From an uncultured Clostridium sp. (GTDB lineage Bacteria > Bacillota > Clostridia > Oscillospirales > Acutalibacteraceae): DNA of 64,000 bases. Within the stretch, counting starts at the first letter, position 1. Every line of letters begins with the position of its first letter. Positions 1 through 7,334 of the stretch are shown here, in pieces. Below the pieces are notes generated by a model. It saw only the letters and a list, made by a program, of their open reading frames with translations, was not told the DNA's origin and made no database searches. Position numbers and translations under genes: made by a program. Location: NCBI GenBank assembly GCA_902471875.1, contig CABRLN010000010.1, positions 1 to 64,000 on the forward strand, written 5' to 3'.

Positions 1-120
1 TACTTACACAACAACCGAGTTCTATGTTGATACCGATTTGTGACAATGCAGAGTAGATAATATAATCCGCAACCATACCCACAGTTACTGCACAAGTCCA
101 TAAAAAACGGACAATAGAAA
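1..120 (-). other. Open frame fragment at left edge, unidentified
   Basis: On the minus strand this stretch is open in two frames and runs out of the window. One frame reads as a hydrophobic segment (for example SIVRFLWTCAVTVGMVADY) that could be part of a membrane protein; the other is cysteine-rich. No family is recognised and no start signal is convincing. It may be the broken neighbour of the transposase remnant to its right. Confidence 0.2.
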
Positions 121-127
121 AAAGGAC

Positions 128-164
128 TCTCCTATGGTAGAATTAAAGAAACTACCATAGGAGA
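128..164 (+). promoter_or_regulatory. Hairpin covering the transposase ribosome binding site
   Basis: A perfect 13-bp inverted repeat (128-140 and 152-164, loop 11 nt) ends in the AGGAG that serves as ribosome binding site for the ATG at 172. In RNA the site would be paired. In insertion sequences such an arrangement can damp translation from read-through transcripts; that role is inferred here. Confidence 0.6.
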
Positions 165-171
165 AATTTTT

Positions 172-501
172 ATGCCAATAGAGTACAGACATATCCAACA
201 ATATGCGAAAGAAATATTAGAATTAAAGGAAAAAGGGTTAACTCATCGAGAAATAGGAGAAAAATTTGGTTTCAGCAGAGAACAAGTAAAGGAATTCTTT
301 AAACGAGAACACATAAAGCAAAGAAAACTTGTAGCAGGAATAGAAGTCAAGCCCAAAGGTAGACCACGAAAAGACGAAACCGAATTACCACCATCTGTAC
401 AGCAATTAAGTAAGTTTAAATAGTTGCAGTATGAACTTGCAAGAAAAGAAAGATATTGGACCATAGTCAATAAAGTGGACAGAAAAAGCAGGAAAATTTA
501 A
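172..501 (+). pseudogene. IS3-type transposase OrfA, interrupted by a stop codon
   Basis: The frame starts at ATG 172 and encodes a helix-turn-helix segment (LTHREIGEKFGFSREQVKEF) followed by a basic stretch ending KPKGRPRK, typical of OrfA proteins of IS3-family elements. A TAG at 421-423 cuts it, but the same frame continues (LQYELARKERY) to a TAA at 499-501, as expected for the leucine-zipper end of OrfA. The stop therefore looks like a nonsense mutation in a dead copy. No OrfB follows on this strand. The identification rests on the motif pattern; a free-standing HTH protein is the less likely alternative. Confidence 0.65.
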
Positions 502-636
502 ATAGAAAAATAATGTTCAGCCTGATTAGGAGATAAGGCGTTGTTATGAGAATGAGGTCTTAAAGAGTTGTAAAAGCTGTTTATGTATTCAAAAAGGCTA
601 AGGCTTAATTCTTGAACAAAATGATAAGAAATTCTA

Positions 637-1012
637 TCAGTTTCTTTTTTTCAAGTATTTGAAAAAACATTCAATAACAGTATTGTCATAAGGGTGTCCG
701 TTAACAGAAAATGATTGAACCATATTGAGATTATCCAAATGCTCTCTGAACCTCTTAGCAGTAAATTGACAGCCCCTTGTATGTTGAAAGTATTTTTACA
801 GCTTCTAATCTTTGTCTGAGTGTAGAGTGAATATTGCAATGGCTTTTTTAATATTAAATTTTCCTCCTCAAGTTGTGCGTTTCTTTTTTGTAGTTCTTTT
901 ATTTGACGGGCAGTAAGGAATGTATTGTCATCAATCTGAACCTCAGAATACTGCTTAATCCAATTTGCTAACGCACTGTGGGAAATTCCATACTCCTGAT
1001 GAATTTGCGCGA
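637..1012 (-). pseudogene. Second IS3-type transposase remnant, internally deleted
   Basis: Read on the minus strand, 1012 to about 820 encodes an OrfA C-terminal half (HQEYGISHSALANWIKQY, then a heptad-like LQKRNAQLEEENLILKKA). After two stops the sequence joins directly to the end of OrfB: HTRGCQFTAKRF, then NGHPYDNTVIECFFKYLK, the block around the last glutamate of the DDE catalytic triad. Most of OrfB is missing, so the element suffered an internal deletion and cannot be active. It lies opposite in orientation to the other IS3 remnant at 172-501, so this spot received at least two insertions. Confidence 0.75.
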
Positions 1013-1023
1013 GTAGGTCTTAC

Positions 1024-1230
1024 CCGATTGCAAAGCTTGAATATTTTAATCCTACAGGAAGTGTAAAAGACAGAATAGCAAAAGTTATGATTGACGATGC
1101 GAGGAAAAAGGTTTGCTTAATCCTGAATCGATAATTATTGAACCTACAAGCGGTAATACCGGCATAGGTTTTGCAGCTGTTGCGGCGGTTAAGAGGATAT
1201 CGCATTATTTTAACCATGCCGAAAATTTAG
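1024..1230 (+). pseudogene. cysK: Cysteine synthase (CysK) fragment with frameshifts
   Basis: Three successive frames together spell the PLP-binding core of O-acetylserine sulfhydrylase: AKLEYFNPTGSVKDRIAKVM (with the lysine of the SVKDR motif), then [20 protein letters not shown], then [11 protein letters not shown]. Frameshifts occur near 1110 and 1190 and a stop follows at 1228. Both ends of the gene are missing. This is a dead internal fragment directly abutting the IS3 remnant, probably left by an insertion followed by deletion. Sulfur assimilation may instead use the MetY-type enzyme encoded at 48810-50102, though other genes outside the window cannot be excluded. Confidence 0.85.
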
Positions 1231-1260
1231 TTGCGTAAATGTATCACACATTAATATAAT

Positions 1261-1303
1261 AAAAAGTCTTAAATTGAACTATTAGTACAATTTAAGACTT
1301 TTT
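1261..1303. terminator. Strong bidirectional terminator hairpin
   Basis: A perfect 16-bp inverted repeat (1261-1276 and 1288-1303) with an A-run on one side and a T-run on the other. It lies downstream of the minus-strand gene at 1347-1772, whose transcript it would end. Confidence 0.8.
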
Positions 1304-1346
1304 AATACTCTAAAACTAAAATTTATTCTATGTTATAATTCGTTAT

Positions 1347-1772
1347 TTAAAACCACATAGTACTTTCTTCTTTAAAATGTGGTGTTATGCTGTTTTGATA
1401 TGGATCATAGTGATTTTTATTACATCCGAATTCTTTTAAAAAACAGATTTTATTATCACGTGTCCATTTTATAAGAGATATTCCGTCAAATTCCTCAATT
1501 TTTCCATTATTCATGGTATTTTTAAAGTACCATTCAATTATGGTTTGATTTTCTTTATGAAAAAACTGTTTAATATCCCATTGAAGAACATTTCCACGGC
1601 TGTTCCATTCGTTGAACCAATGTTTAATTTTTTGAAGACCTTTGTATTCGGGCCCCCAGCTTTCAATATATATAGCATCTTCAGAGAAAATATTTATTAT
1701 CCCTAAATCAGTTTTTTGCAGCCACATATCAAACCAAAGGCGAATAATTTTTTCCTTTTTCGTATTATCCAT
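1347..1772 (-). CDS. NTF2-like / SnoaL-like domain protein
   Basis: This 141-residue protein has the size and pattern of the NTF2-like (SnoaL-like) cone-shaped fold: an N-terminal helix with FDMWLQKTD, then a conserved segment IFSEDAIYIESWGPEYKG, then KIKHWFNEWN and two beta-rich segments around TIIEWYFKNT. Such proteins include small isomerases, hydrolases and stand-alone ligand-binding domains, so the substrate cannot be named. The gene lies 27 bp downstream of the MBL-fold hydrolase on the same strand, and the two are probably co-transcribed and end at the hairpin at 1261-1303. Confidence 0.7.
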   Translation of the reverse strand: MDNTKKEKIIRLWFDMWLQKTDLGIINIFSEDAIYIESWGPEYKGLQKIKHWFNEWNSRGNVLQWDIKQFFHKENQTIIEWYFKNTMNNGKIEEFDGISLIKWTRDNKICFLKEFGCNKNHYDPYQNSITPHFKEESTMWF

Positions 1773-1799
1773 AATATGCCACCAAATTAATATGGATTT

Positions 1800-2438
1800 T
1801 TATTTTATCCAAGTTCTGTTTTTTACGGGTTTTCCATGTCCAAAGTAAATGGTTCTATTACCTAATTTACTAATTTTTTCAGCACTTTCTAACATAGCAT
1901 ATTTATCATGATATAGTATAGAAACGGTAGGATAAAACATGTTCATTAATACATCACCCACAATCAAATATTTTTCATTAACATCAATTGCTATAGAGCC
2001 GTTTGTATGTCCCTGAAGTTCTATAATTTTTGCAGAAATTCCGTAATTGCTCAAAGTATCACCGTGTTTTAAGAAAACGGAGGGAGTAAATATTTTAAGA
2101 TTATCACTGTTAAATCCTTTAATTGAAGCATATAAAACTATTTTTCCTAAGAAAGTATGTGCATATAATTTTTGAGTCATGTTGTTAGGGATAAGCTCTA
2201 AATCATCCCTATGCATTGCAATAGGCGCATTTAGATATTTGGATAAAAAAGCAGCATTCTGAACATGGTCAAAATGTCCATGTGTAAGAACAATTAAACT
2301 GATATTATAAGGAATACAGGCATTCAATATCTTTTTTCTGTATTTCTCACGACATGTATCAACTAAAACTGCGTTTTTTCCATTTGAAACAATATAGCAG
2401 TTTCCATTACCACATTGAATACGTTCGACTTTTTCCAT
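1800..2438 (-). CDS. MBL-fold metallo-hydrolase
   Basis: The protein carries the metal-binding THGHFDH signature of the metallo-beta-lactamase superfamily, followed by a second histidine region (LQGHTNGSIAI), an aspartate (IVGDVL) and a C-terminal GHGKP, together giving a two-metal hydrolase site. About 212 residues is normal for a single-domain glyoxalase II-like member. An ATG at 2459 is possible, but the ATG at 2438 is preceded by AAAGGA and lies closer to the first conserved residues. No signal peptide is present, so it acts in the cytoplasm. The substrate is unknown. It is the first gene of a two-gene unit with the NTF2-like gene. Confidence 0.8.
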   Translation of the reverse strand: MEKVERIQCGNGNCYIVSNGKNAVLVDTCREKYRKKILNACIPYNISLIVLTHGHFDHVQNAAFLSKYLNAPIAMHRDDLELIPNNMTQKLYAHTFLGKIVLYASIKGFNSDNLKIFTPSVFLKHGDTLSNYGISAKIIELQGHTNGSIAIDVNEKYLIVGDVLMNMFYPTVSILYHDKYAMLESAEKISKLGNRTIYFGHGKPVKNRTWIK

Positions 2439-2610
2439 TGTTTCTGTTTTTCCTTTCATCTTAATTATATGAATATTGATATTATTTTAAATTTATTAGC
2501 TTGATTATATCATAAATTCAGTTGGATATACAATGGTTTACAGTGGTAAGGTTTTTTCTCATTTTTTATTGACAGAAGTAATTATAATTGTCTTTAGAGA
2601 AAATACTAAA

Positions 2611-2664
2611 CAAAACACCTATTGTAGTCCAAACCAAAAAATTTGGATTTCAATAGGTGTTTTG
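2611..2664. terminator. Long hairpin upstream of the MBL gene
   Basis: Inverted arms of 14 bp (2611-2624 and 2651-2664) enclose a second short stem (2628-2633 with 2642-2647). A-rich and T-rich flanks fit a terminator-like structure. It separates the old MBL/NTF2 pair from the palindrome array and island to the right. Confidence 0.55.
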
Positions 2665-2852
2665 TATGTGAGAGCCACATGAAAAAGATTTTTTTGCGAT
2701 TTCACTGGAGGGATTCGAACTCGCGTAATGAATTATTGGGATTTTATACAGTTGTTGATATAGTGTCCGTTCTCATCTCTATTTGTGGGTATTGCGATAA
2801 TGAAATATTGCTGCGGATTATGAAATTTTCCGCTGACGCAGAAAGTGAAACA

Positions 2853-2985
2853 AAATTCGTTCCATACTATGCCACAGGCATATTTCATACGCGAAGCGTA
2901 TTTTATATTACGCAGTAATATTCCACTTGTTCCGCAGGAACGAATTTCATTGAAAAAAGCGTGGGCAAAAGCCGATGCTTTTTTC
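2853..2985. repeat. Array of small palindromes (REP-like)
   Basis: Three tandem mini-hairpins with 3-nt loops occur back to back: 2868-2882, 2887-2901 and 2906-2920, separated by TTTCAT or similar spacers, followed by a fourth with a G-T pair (about 2927-2943). An outer 11-bp pair (2853-2863 with 2937-2947) would fold the whole array into a cloverleaf-like structure. A further stem of GAAAAAAGC with GCTTTTTTC follows (2952-2960 and 2977-2985). The ORFs that cross it have no coding character. It resembles interspersed palindromic elements of gut Firmicutes. Confidence 0.7.
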
Positions 2986-3093
2986 TGTGTCTCGTTGACA
3001 AAAAATGCAAACAGGTGGTCATTGTAGTGCAATGATTTTTGCAAAGATTTGTATCCTAAAGCCTTTTATGTTATTTTATCAAAGTGCTGGCCG

Positions 3094-5031
3094 TTACTCT
3101 GAGTCTGGGCAAAAACCGCCGACAAGGAGCCATTTGCCTGCTTCTCGTTCGTATAGCTGTCCATGCCCCCAACCTATTTTGACTCCATATGCGCAGAAAC
3201 ACTCTGCACACATATTGGCCCATGGAATGTTGCCTTGGACTGCTCCGTCCACCATAAATCTCTCGTGGGACAAGGGGAACCCGCAAATATCACAAACATC
3301 GGGGGCGCCGGAATAATAAATGTTCCGTTTCTTAGCGGTGGCCCTGTCTACATATTTTTCTAACGAAATATCCGCATTGCTGTAATCAAAGAACGCGCCC
3401 TTATCACGAGGATACATTTTGAAGAAAATTTGATTTACAAGAGTTTGGTTTTTCTCCACGTAAGCGTTAAATAGGCCATCCGGCGAAGACACTTCGCAGG
3501 GGTACCATTTGCCATCTCGAAGGGTAAAAAACTCAGTGATCTTTCCATCGGATAAATCAGACCGGTAGGAGCGATATTGGGCGCCGAGGTCTTCAACAAT
3601 GTCACTGTCCCTTTCGTCTTTCCCGCCCCAGGTTACGGCCATCAGCAGAGCAGTCAAGTTTCCACCATAGTATTTTTGAAGCAGCTGCGGAAAGCTCGTC
3701 GATGACCCGTTTGCCTCCAGCGCACCAAAATACAGCCGGGTCTCATTTGGATTTTTAACGAGAATATAATAGTTTGGCAAATATAAATAGCCGTTTTCCT
3801 TTGTAAGGGCATAATAAATTGTGAATACCCCGGTACTTGGATTAAAAACGTAGATATCAATTTTTGAATCAGGGAACTCCGACTTGATTTCTTCGATGAT
3901 CTGGAGGATATGATTCCGCCATACTGGATTGACTTCAAGTGCGGCTGCGATATCTTCTTTTAGGCCCTTTACATGGGCAAGATTTTGCATATCAACAGTT
4001 TTTTTGAATTTTTGCCCAGTTAAACCGTCTTTTCCTTCGAGCTCTGAGTATATAACGTCGTCAGTAAGTACCGTATTTCGCAAGAAAATGCCATGACGGA
4101 TTATACCAAGTGAAGTGCAGTTTTGAAACTCACGGAATTTGCTGAATTTGGCCGGATATCCAATTTCATAATAATCGCTCTGAGGAGATGGCTCAACAGA
4201 TTCAACGCTTTCGTGCAGATAACACAGCGCCTCGTCTTCCTCCATGGAGGGCAGAAGCTCTTGTACCTCTTCCATCTTGTCCTTATCGCAGGAAATAATC
4301 TGCAAGCATTTGTCCTTTGAAAGCATCTGTACAGAGGTATACGCAATGTACTCGTGCACAGGGATCGAAACATCTAAAAGAGAATCAGAGAGTTCTGATT
4401 TTGCCACGTTCAGTAGACTTGCAACTTGCGCTTGCAGCGCAGCACGGCGCTCATCCAGAGTGGAGTGATCAGGTAGGTAGAATTTTACAATCAAATAGTC
4501 GTCAATGCCCTTCTGCTGATACGCATGCTCAATTGCGGCGATTCCTTGCTGAAAAGCATTGTTGTCAGCATACCAATACACATTGTGCCATGGAGCGATA
4601 AACCGTCCCTCTACGATTGGCAGAGGCAATATGGGCTGCACCTGAAAGTCTATATTGTCCTCTGAGACGTCTATCTGGATTCCCTCGATGGAAAAGCCGA
4701 CGTCGGCGTAAAAACGTGAAAAGGGAAGAAGCAGCTCTGCCCATTCGGTGGATACAATCATGACATGTATTTCAGAATCCTTTGCGCCAAAATACTGCTT
4801 CACCCGTTCCACATATTTGTTGACTTCGTGAATGGCCTGACGCGAGGCTGTGGCGCTTCGCTTTACTTCAATCAGGACATGACGCCCTTTTTCATCTTTG
4901 GCATATAAATCTATAAAGCTCTTCGTACCATGCTCACTGGGAATATACTGCTCTTGTTGAAGTAAGGTCAAGCCCGACTTCAGCTTGTTAATTTGTTTGG
5001 CAATCAAATCACGCAATGCCGATTCTTTCAT
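3094..5031 (-). CDS. Large protein with N-terminal NucS-like PD-(D/E)XK nuclease domain
   Basis: A 645-residue protein of unknown family. Near the N-terminus it reads SFIDLYAKDEKGRHVLIEVK, a good match to the PD-(D/E)XK core as seen in NucS-type nucleases (D41, E55, K57 when started at 5031), followed by a helix ATASRQAIHEVNKYVERV. The middle is unassigned. The C-terminus carries a CxxC pair (CDICG) and a second one (CAEC) about 29 residues later, a likely zinc ribbon. The start at 5031 is chosen because GGAGG lies five bases upstream; an ATG at 5046 has none. The gene is visibly richer in G and C than its neighbours and sits among recombinase and transposase remains, so it was probably acquired. 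A defence or DNA-processing role is inference. Confidence 0.6.
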   Translation of the reverse strand: MKESALRDLIAKQINKLKSGLTLLQQEQYIPSEHGTKSFIDLYAKDEKGRHVLIEVKRSATASRQAIHEVNKYVERVKQYFGAKDSEIHVMIVSTEWAELLLPFSRFYADVGFSIEGIQIDVSEDNIDFQVQPILPLPIVEGRFIAPWHNVYWYADNNAFQQGIAAIEHAYQQKGIDDYLIVKFYLPDHSTLDERRAALQAQVASLLNVAKSELSDSLLDVSIPVHEYIAYTSVQMLSKDKCLQIISCDKDKMEEVQELLPSMEEDEALCYLHESVESVEPSPQSDYYEIGYPAKFSKFREFQNCTSLGIIRHGIFLRNTVLTDDVIYSELEGKDGLTGQKFKKTVDMQNLAHVKGLKEDIAAALEVNPVWRNHILQIIEEIKSEFPDSKIDIYVFNPSTGVFTIYYALTKENGYLYLPNYYILVKNPNETRLYFGALEANGSSTSFPQLLQKYYGGNLTALLMAVTWGGKDERDSDIVEDLGAQYRSYRSDLSDGKITEFFTLRDGKWYPCEVSSPDGLFNAYVEKNQTLVNQIFFKMYPRDKGAFFDYSNADISLEKYVDRATAKKRNIYYSGAPDVCDICGFPLSHERFMVDGAVQGNIPWANMCAECFCAYGVKIGWGHGQLYEREAGKWLLVGGFCPDSE

Positions 5032-5226
5032 ACAAACCTCCATCATTGTTTCGATAATTAGATTATAGCTCCGTTCTCATTTTTTCTGTAAAAAAGCTAT
5101 ATAAAAAGATATTTTCGATGATTTTATGTAGTGTTTAAACTCTAACAAAATAGCCTTTGGAATCAGTCATTGATACATATATAACTGTTTTTCTCCTTTG
5201 GTTTAAAAATTACTGCTACGACATTT

Positions 5227-5811
5227 TTATTCAAACTTTTTCTTCAAGAATGATTGGACAACCTCATATCGAAACCGCATATCATTCCACATTTCAAAAT
5301 CACATGCAATAAACGGGTGAGCCATTGTGCCTCCGTTTTTGCCACGCTTGGATTCGATTCCAATAGCATTCACAGTTTCAATCCATCTCTTTGGTGTCAG
5401 AGTATAGGACGGTGAGCGAACATCTTTCAGCACCTTTTGAAATGCTTCCTCGTTGAATTCTTTGTTGTTATTGCGTTCCCATTCTCCAAGAAACGCAATC
5501 GTATTTCTGCTGCGAAGCCAACTTTGAATCAGATAGCTCGGATTATCCGGTTCGAACCTTCTCGCAATATCGGTTAATGACATAGGTTTATCCGTTGGGC
5601 GCAAATATTTGTATACTGTGTCTTCCAGATATGCATTCATTTTAGGCTCATATATAGGTGTCTCGTCTTTACTCATAGCATCAAAGAGAGTATCGCGGAT
5701 ATCTTCCCACTCCTTTGGATGAAGTTCAATTTTATCATTCACGCGTTTTAGGAACTCCTCACGCGTTATAGCATAAGCCCACAATAATTCTGTTTTGGTT
5801 GCTCGTCCCAT
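5227..5811 (-). CDS. KilA-N domain DNA-binding protein
   Basis: The C-terminal 120 or so residues of this 194-residue protein match the KilA-N domain of phage and large-virus proteins: SYLIQSWLRSRNTIAFLGEW, then LTPKRWIETVNAIGI, then a GGTMAHPFIACDFEMW block. The N-terminal 70 residues are not assigned. KilA-N proteins bind DNA and are common in prophages and abortive-infection or toxin-like cassettes; the exact role is unknown. The start lies inside the decayed recombinase gene in another frame, so the gene may have been captured or the start may be further in. It is next to the nuclease-like gene on the same strand, 195 bp away. Confidence 0.75.
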   Translation of the reverse strand: MGRATKTELLWAYAITREEFLKRVNDKIELHPKEWEDIRDTLFDAMSKDETPIYEPKMNAYLEDTVYKYLRPTDKPMSLTDIARRFEPDNPSYLIQSWLRSRNTIAFLGEWERNNNKEFNEEAFQKVLKDVRSPSYTLTPKRWIETVNAIGIESKRGKNGGTMAHPFIACDFEMWNDMRFRYEVVQSFLKKKFE

Positions 5812-5824
5812 CCATCCTCATCCT

Positions 5825-6161
5825 CTATACTTCGATTTGGATTTCGGCAATTACTTTCTTTCAGATTTTCTACAGCTTCAAACATCTCATGACTAACGAT
5901 GCCAAAAGTGTATTTGTAGTTATTTAATAACTTATTCAAAACATCTCAAGTCCATTTTTCTTTCCCGGACGGAGAATGTATTTGTGTTTCAAATAAGTAC
6001 TGCTGGATATCTTCTAAACTGTTTCCGTCCAAATAAAGTGAGAATATTCTTTCAACAACCACAGCTTTGTCAGGTATCGTTTCAACGATACCGTCTTTAT
6101 TACGACGAAATCCATAACAAACTTTGCCGAAAACTTTTGATTCAATATAAAACAATTTCAT
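5825..6161 (-). pseudogene. Serine site-specific recombinase, central fragment
   Basis: From the minus-strand ATG at 6161 the frame reads KVCYGFRRNKDGIVETIPDK, AVVVERIFSLYLDGNSLEDI and IHSPSGKEKWT, the recombinase domain found after the catalytic domain in large serine recombinases. A stop follows, and the next segment (LNKLLNNYKYTFGIVSHEMF, EAVENLKE) is the later part of the same family with residues missing between. The catalytic N-terminal domain is absent. It is therefore a non-functional remnant, and marks the region as a former integrated element that may have carried the KilA-N and nuclease-like genes. Confidence 0.8.
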
Positions 6162-6393
6162 ATCAAAATTTCCTTTCTAATTATATCACTAATTTGTGTG
6201 TTTTACAATGATAAAAGTAAATATTAGTGGATTTATAGCTCCACTTTGCTTTTTAACTATAGCTATAACCCGCAAATTAGTGTGTTTATAAATTTTAATT
6301 TCAACGAACATAAGAAAAAACGACCTGATTTTCATCAAAATCAAGCCGTTATCAATGCTATCATTCTATTTTCAGCCTATTTGTGGATAAAAG

Positions 6394-6429
6394 AAGAGAC
6401 AAACCTGCTCTAAAACAAGTTTGTCTCTT
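6394..6429 (-). terminator. Terminator of the tRNA pair
   Basis: An 11-bp perfect stem (6394-6404 and 6419-6429) lies a few bases after the 3' end of tRNA-Tyr on the minus strand and is followed there by a T-rich run. The plus-strand side also ends in T's, so it may act in both directions. Confidence 0.75.
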
Positions 6430-6432
6430 TTT

Positions 6433-6517
6433 GGTGGGAGATGGTGGATTCGAACCACCGAAGGCATAGCCAGCAGATTTACAGTCTGTCCCCTTTGGCC
6501 ACTCGGGAAATCTCCCA
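6433..6517 (-). tRNA. tRNA-Tyr (GTA)
   Basis: On the minus strand the 7-bp acceptor stem (6511-6517 with 6437-6443), the anticodon loop CTGTAAA with anticodon GTA, a long variable arm and the T-loop TTCGAAT are all present. Discriminator A is followed by an encoded CCA. Length of 85 nt is normal for a class II tRNA-Tyr. Confidence 0.95.
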
Positions 6518-6554
6518 TATTAAGTTAAAAGGCTACTAAATAAATTAGCAGCCT

Positions 6555-6630
6555 TGGAGCTGGTGGACGGACTCGAACCCCCGACCTGCTGATTACAAAT
6601 CAGCTGCTCTACCAACTGAGCTACACCAGC
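6555..6630 (-). tRNA. tRNA-Thr (TGT)
   Basis: Minus-strand cloverleaf with acceptor stem GCTGGTG/CACCAGC (6624-6630 with 6559-6565), D-loop AGTTGGTA, anticodon loop TTTGTAA (anticodon TGT), T-loop TTCGAGT, discriminator T and encoded CCA. It is first in a two-tRNA transcript with tRNA-Tyr 37 bp downstream. Confidence 0.95.
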
Positions 6631-6654
6631 ATGTTAATTACTTAATGCTCATAT

Positions 6655-6683
6655 ACTATACCATAACAAAAACAAAAAGTCAA
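6655..6683 (-). promoter_or_regulatory. Sigma-A promoter of the tRNA-Thr/tRNA-Tyr unit
   Basis: Minus-strand TTGACT (6678-6683) and TATAGT (6655-6660) are separated by exactly 17 bp and lie 25 bp upstream of tRNA-Thr. Confidence 0.8.
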
Positions 6684-6794
6684 CAACTTTTTTTATTTTC
6701 TGTAAGTTTATTAATTTTTTTATTTTTCTACAATAGTAACAGTTTTATTTACTCAATTTTTAATATATCTTGTTGTAAATTGCTGAGTTTATTC

Positions 6795-6823
6795 TTGAAT
6801 TGGTTTATTTTTTTTGGTATAAT
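6795..6823 (+). promoter_or_regulatory. Sigma-A promoter of the gtrA operon
   Basis: TTGAAT (6795-6800) and TATAAT (6818-6823) with a 17-bp spacer, about 34 bp upstream of the GtrA start. Confidence 0.8.
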
Positions 6824-6856
6824 TGTAGCTATATTACAATAGGGTAGGTATGTGAA

Positions 6857-7315
6857 ATGATGTTAAAAAAACTTTTTGTTGAAAAAACAGATAATACCTT
6901 GGTGCAATTTTTTCGTTACGTATTTGTTGGCGGCGTAGCCTTTTTGGTTGACTATGGTATCTTAATGCTTTTAGTTGAGCTTTTTGGTTTTTACGAGATT
7001 GCCGCTAATGTTATATCGTTTATTGCAGGGCTTGCTGTTAACTATGCTTTAAGCACTTTGTGGGTATTTGATGAGTCTAAGGTGAAAAACCGTATGGCAG
7101 AATTTATTGTGTTTGCCGTAATAGGCGTAATCGGTATGCTTATTAACACTGGTGTTTTATGGCTGTTTACTGATATTTTTACTGATATTAATTTGTTTGG
7201 ACATATATTGCCGGCAGATAAATATTATTTAATTGGTAAGATTGCAGCAACAGGTGTTTCATTTATATGGAACTTTGTAGCCCGTAAGGTTATTTTATTT
7301 AGCAAGAAAAAATAA
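6857..7315 (+). CDS. GtrA-family membrane protein
   Basis: A 152-residue protein with four predicted membrane helices and the GtrA-like pattern [19 protein letters not shown] near the start, then a WNFVARK motif at the end. GtrA-type proteins are thought to help move or present polyprenyl-phosphate-linked sugars across the membrane for cell-wall or surface polysaccharide modification. It opens a probable three-gene operon: an FAD oxidoreductase follows after 19 bp and an ArnT-like glycosyltransferase after that. A second ATG three bases later could be the start. The precise sugar is unknown. Confidence 0.85.
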   Translation: MMLKKLFVEKTDNTLVQFFRYVFVGGVAFLVDYGILMLLVELFGFYEIAANVISFIAGLAVNYALSTLWVFDESKVKNRMAEFIVFAVIGVIGMLINTGVLWLFTDIFTDINLFGHILPADKYYLIGKIAATGVSFIWNFVARKVILFSKKK

Positions 7316-7334
7316 ATTTGAAAGGATATTAAAT

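Noticed and set aside
2698..2730. tRNA-like 3' end (GGATTCGAAC) on the minus strand, possible attachment site
   Set aside because: The T-stem does not pair and no acceptor stem or anticodon arm could be found. It shares 10 bp with the T-arm of tRNA-Tyr, which is too little to claim attL/attR.
2733..3044. 103-codon open frame on the minus strand
   Set aside because: It reads straight through the palindrome array; the open frame follows from the repeat composition, with no ribosome binding site or family match.
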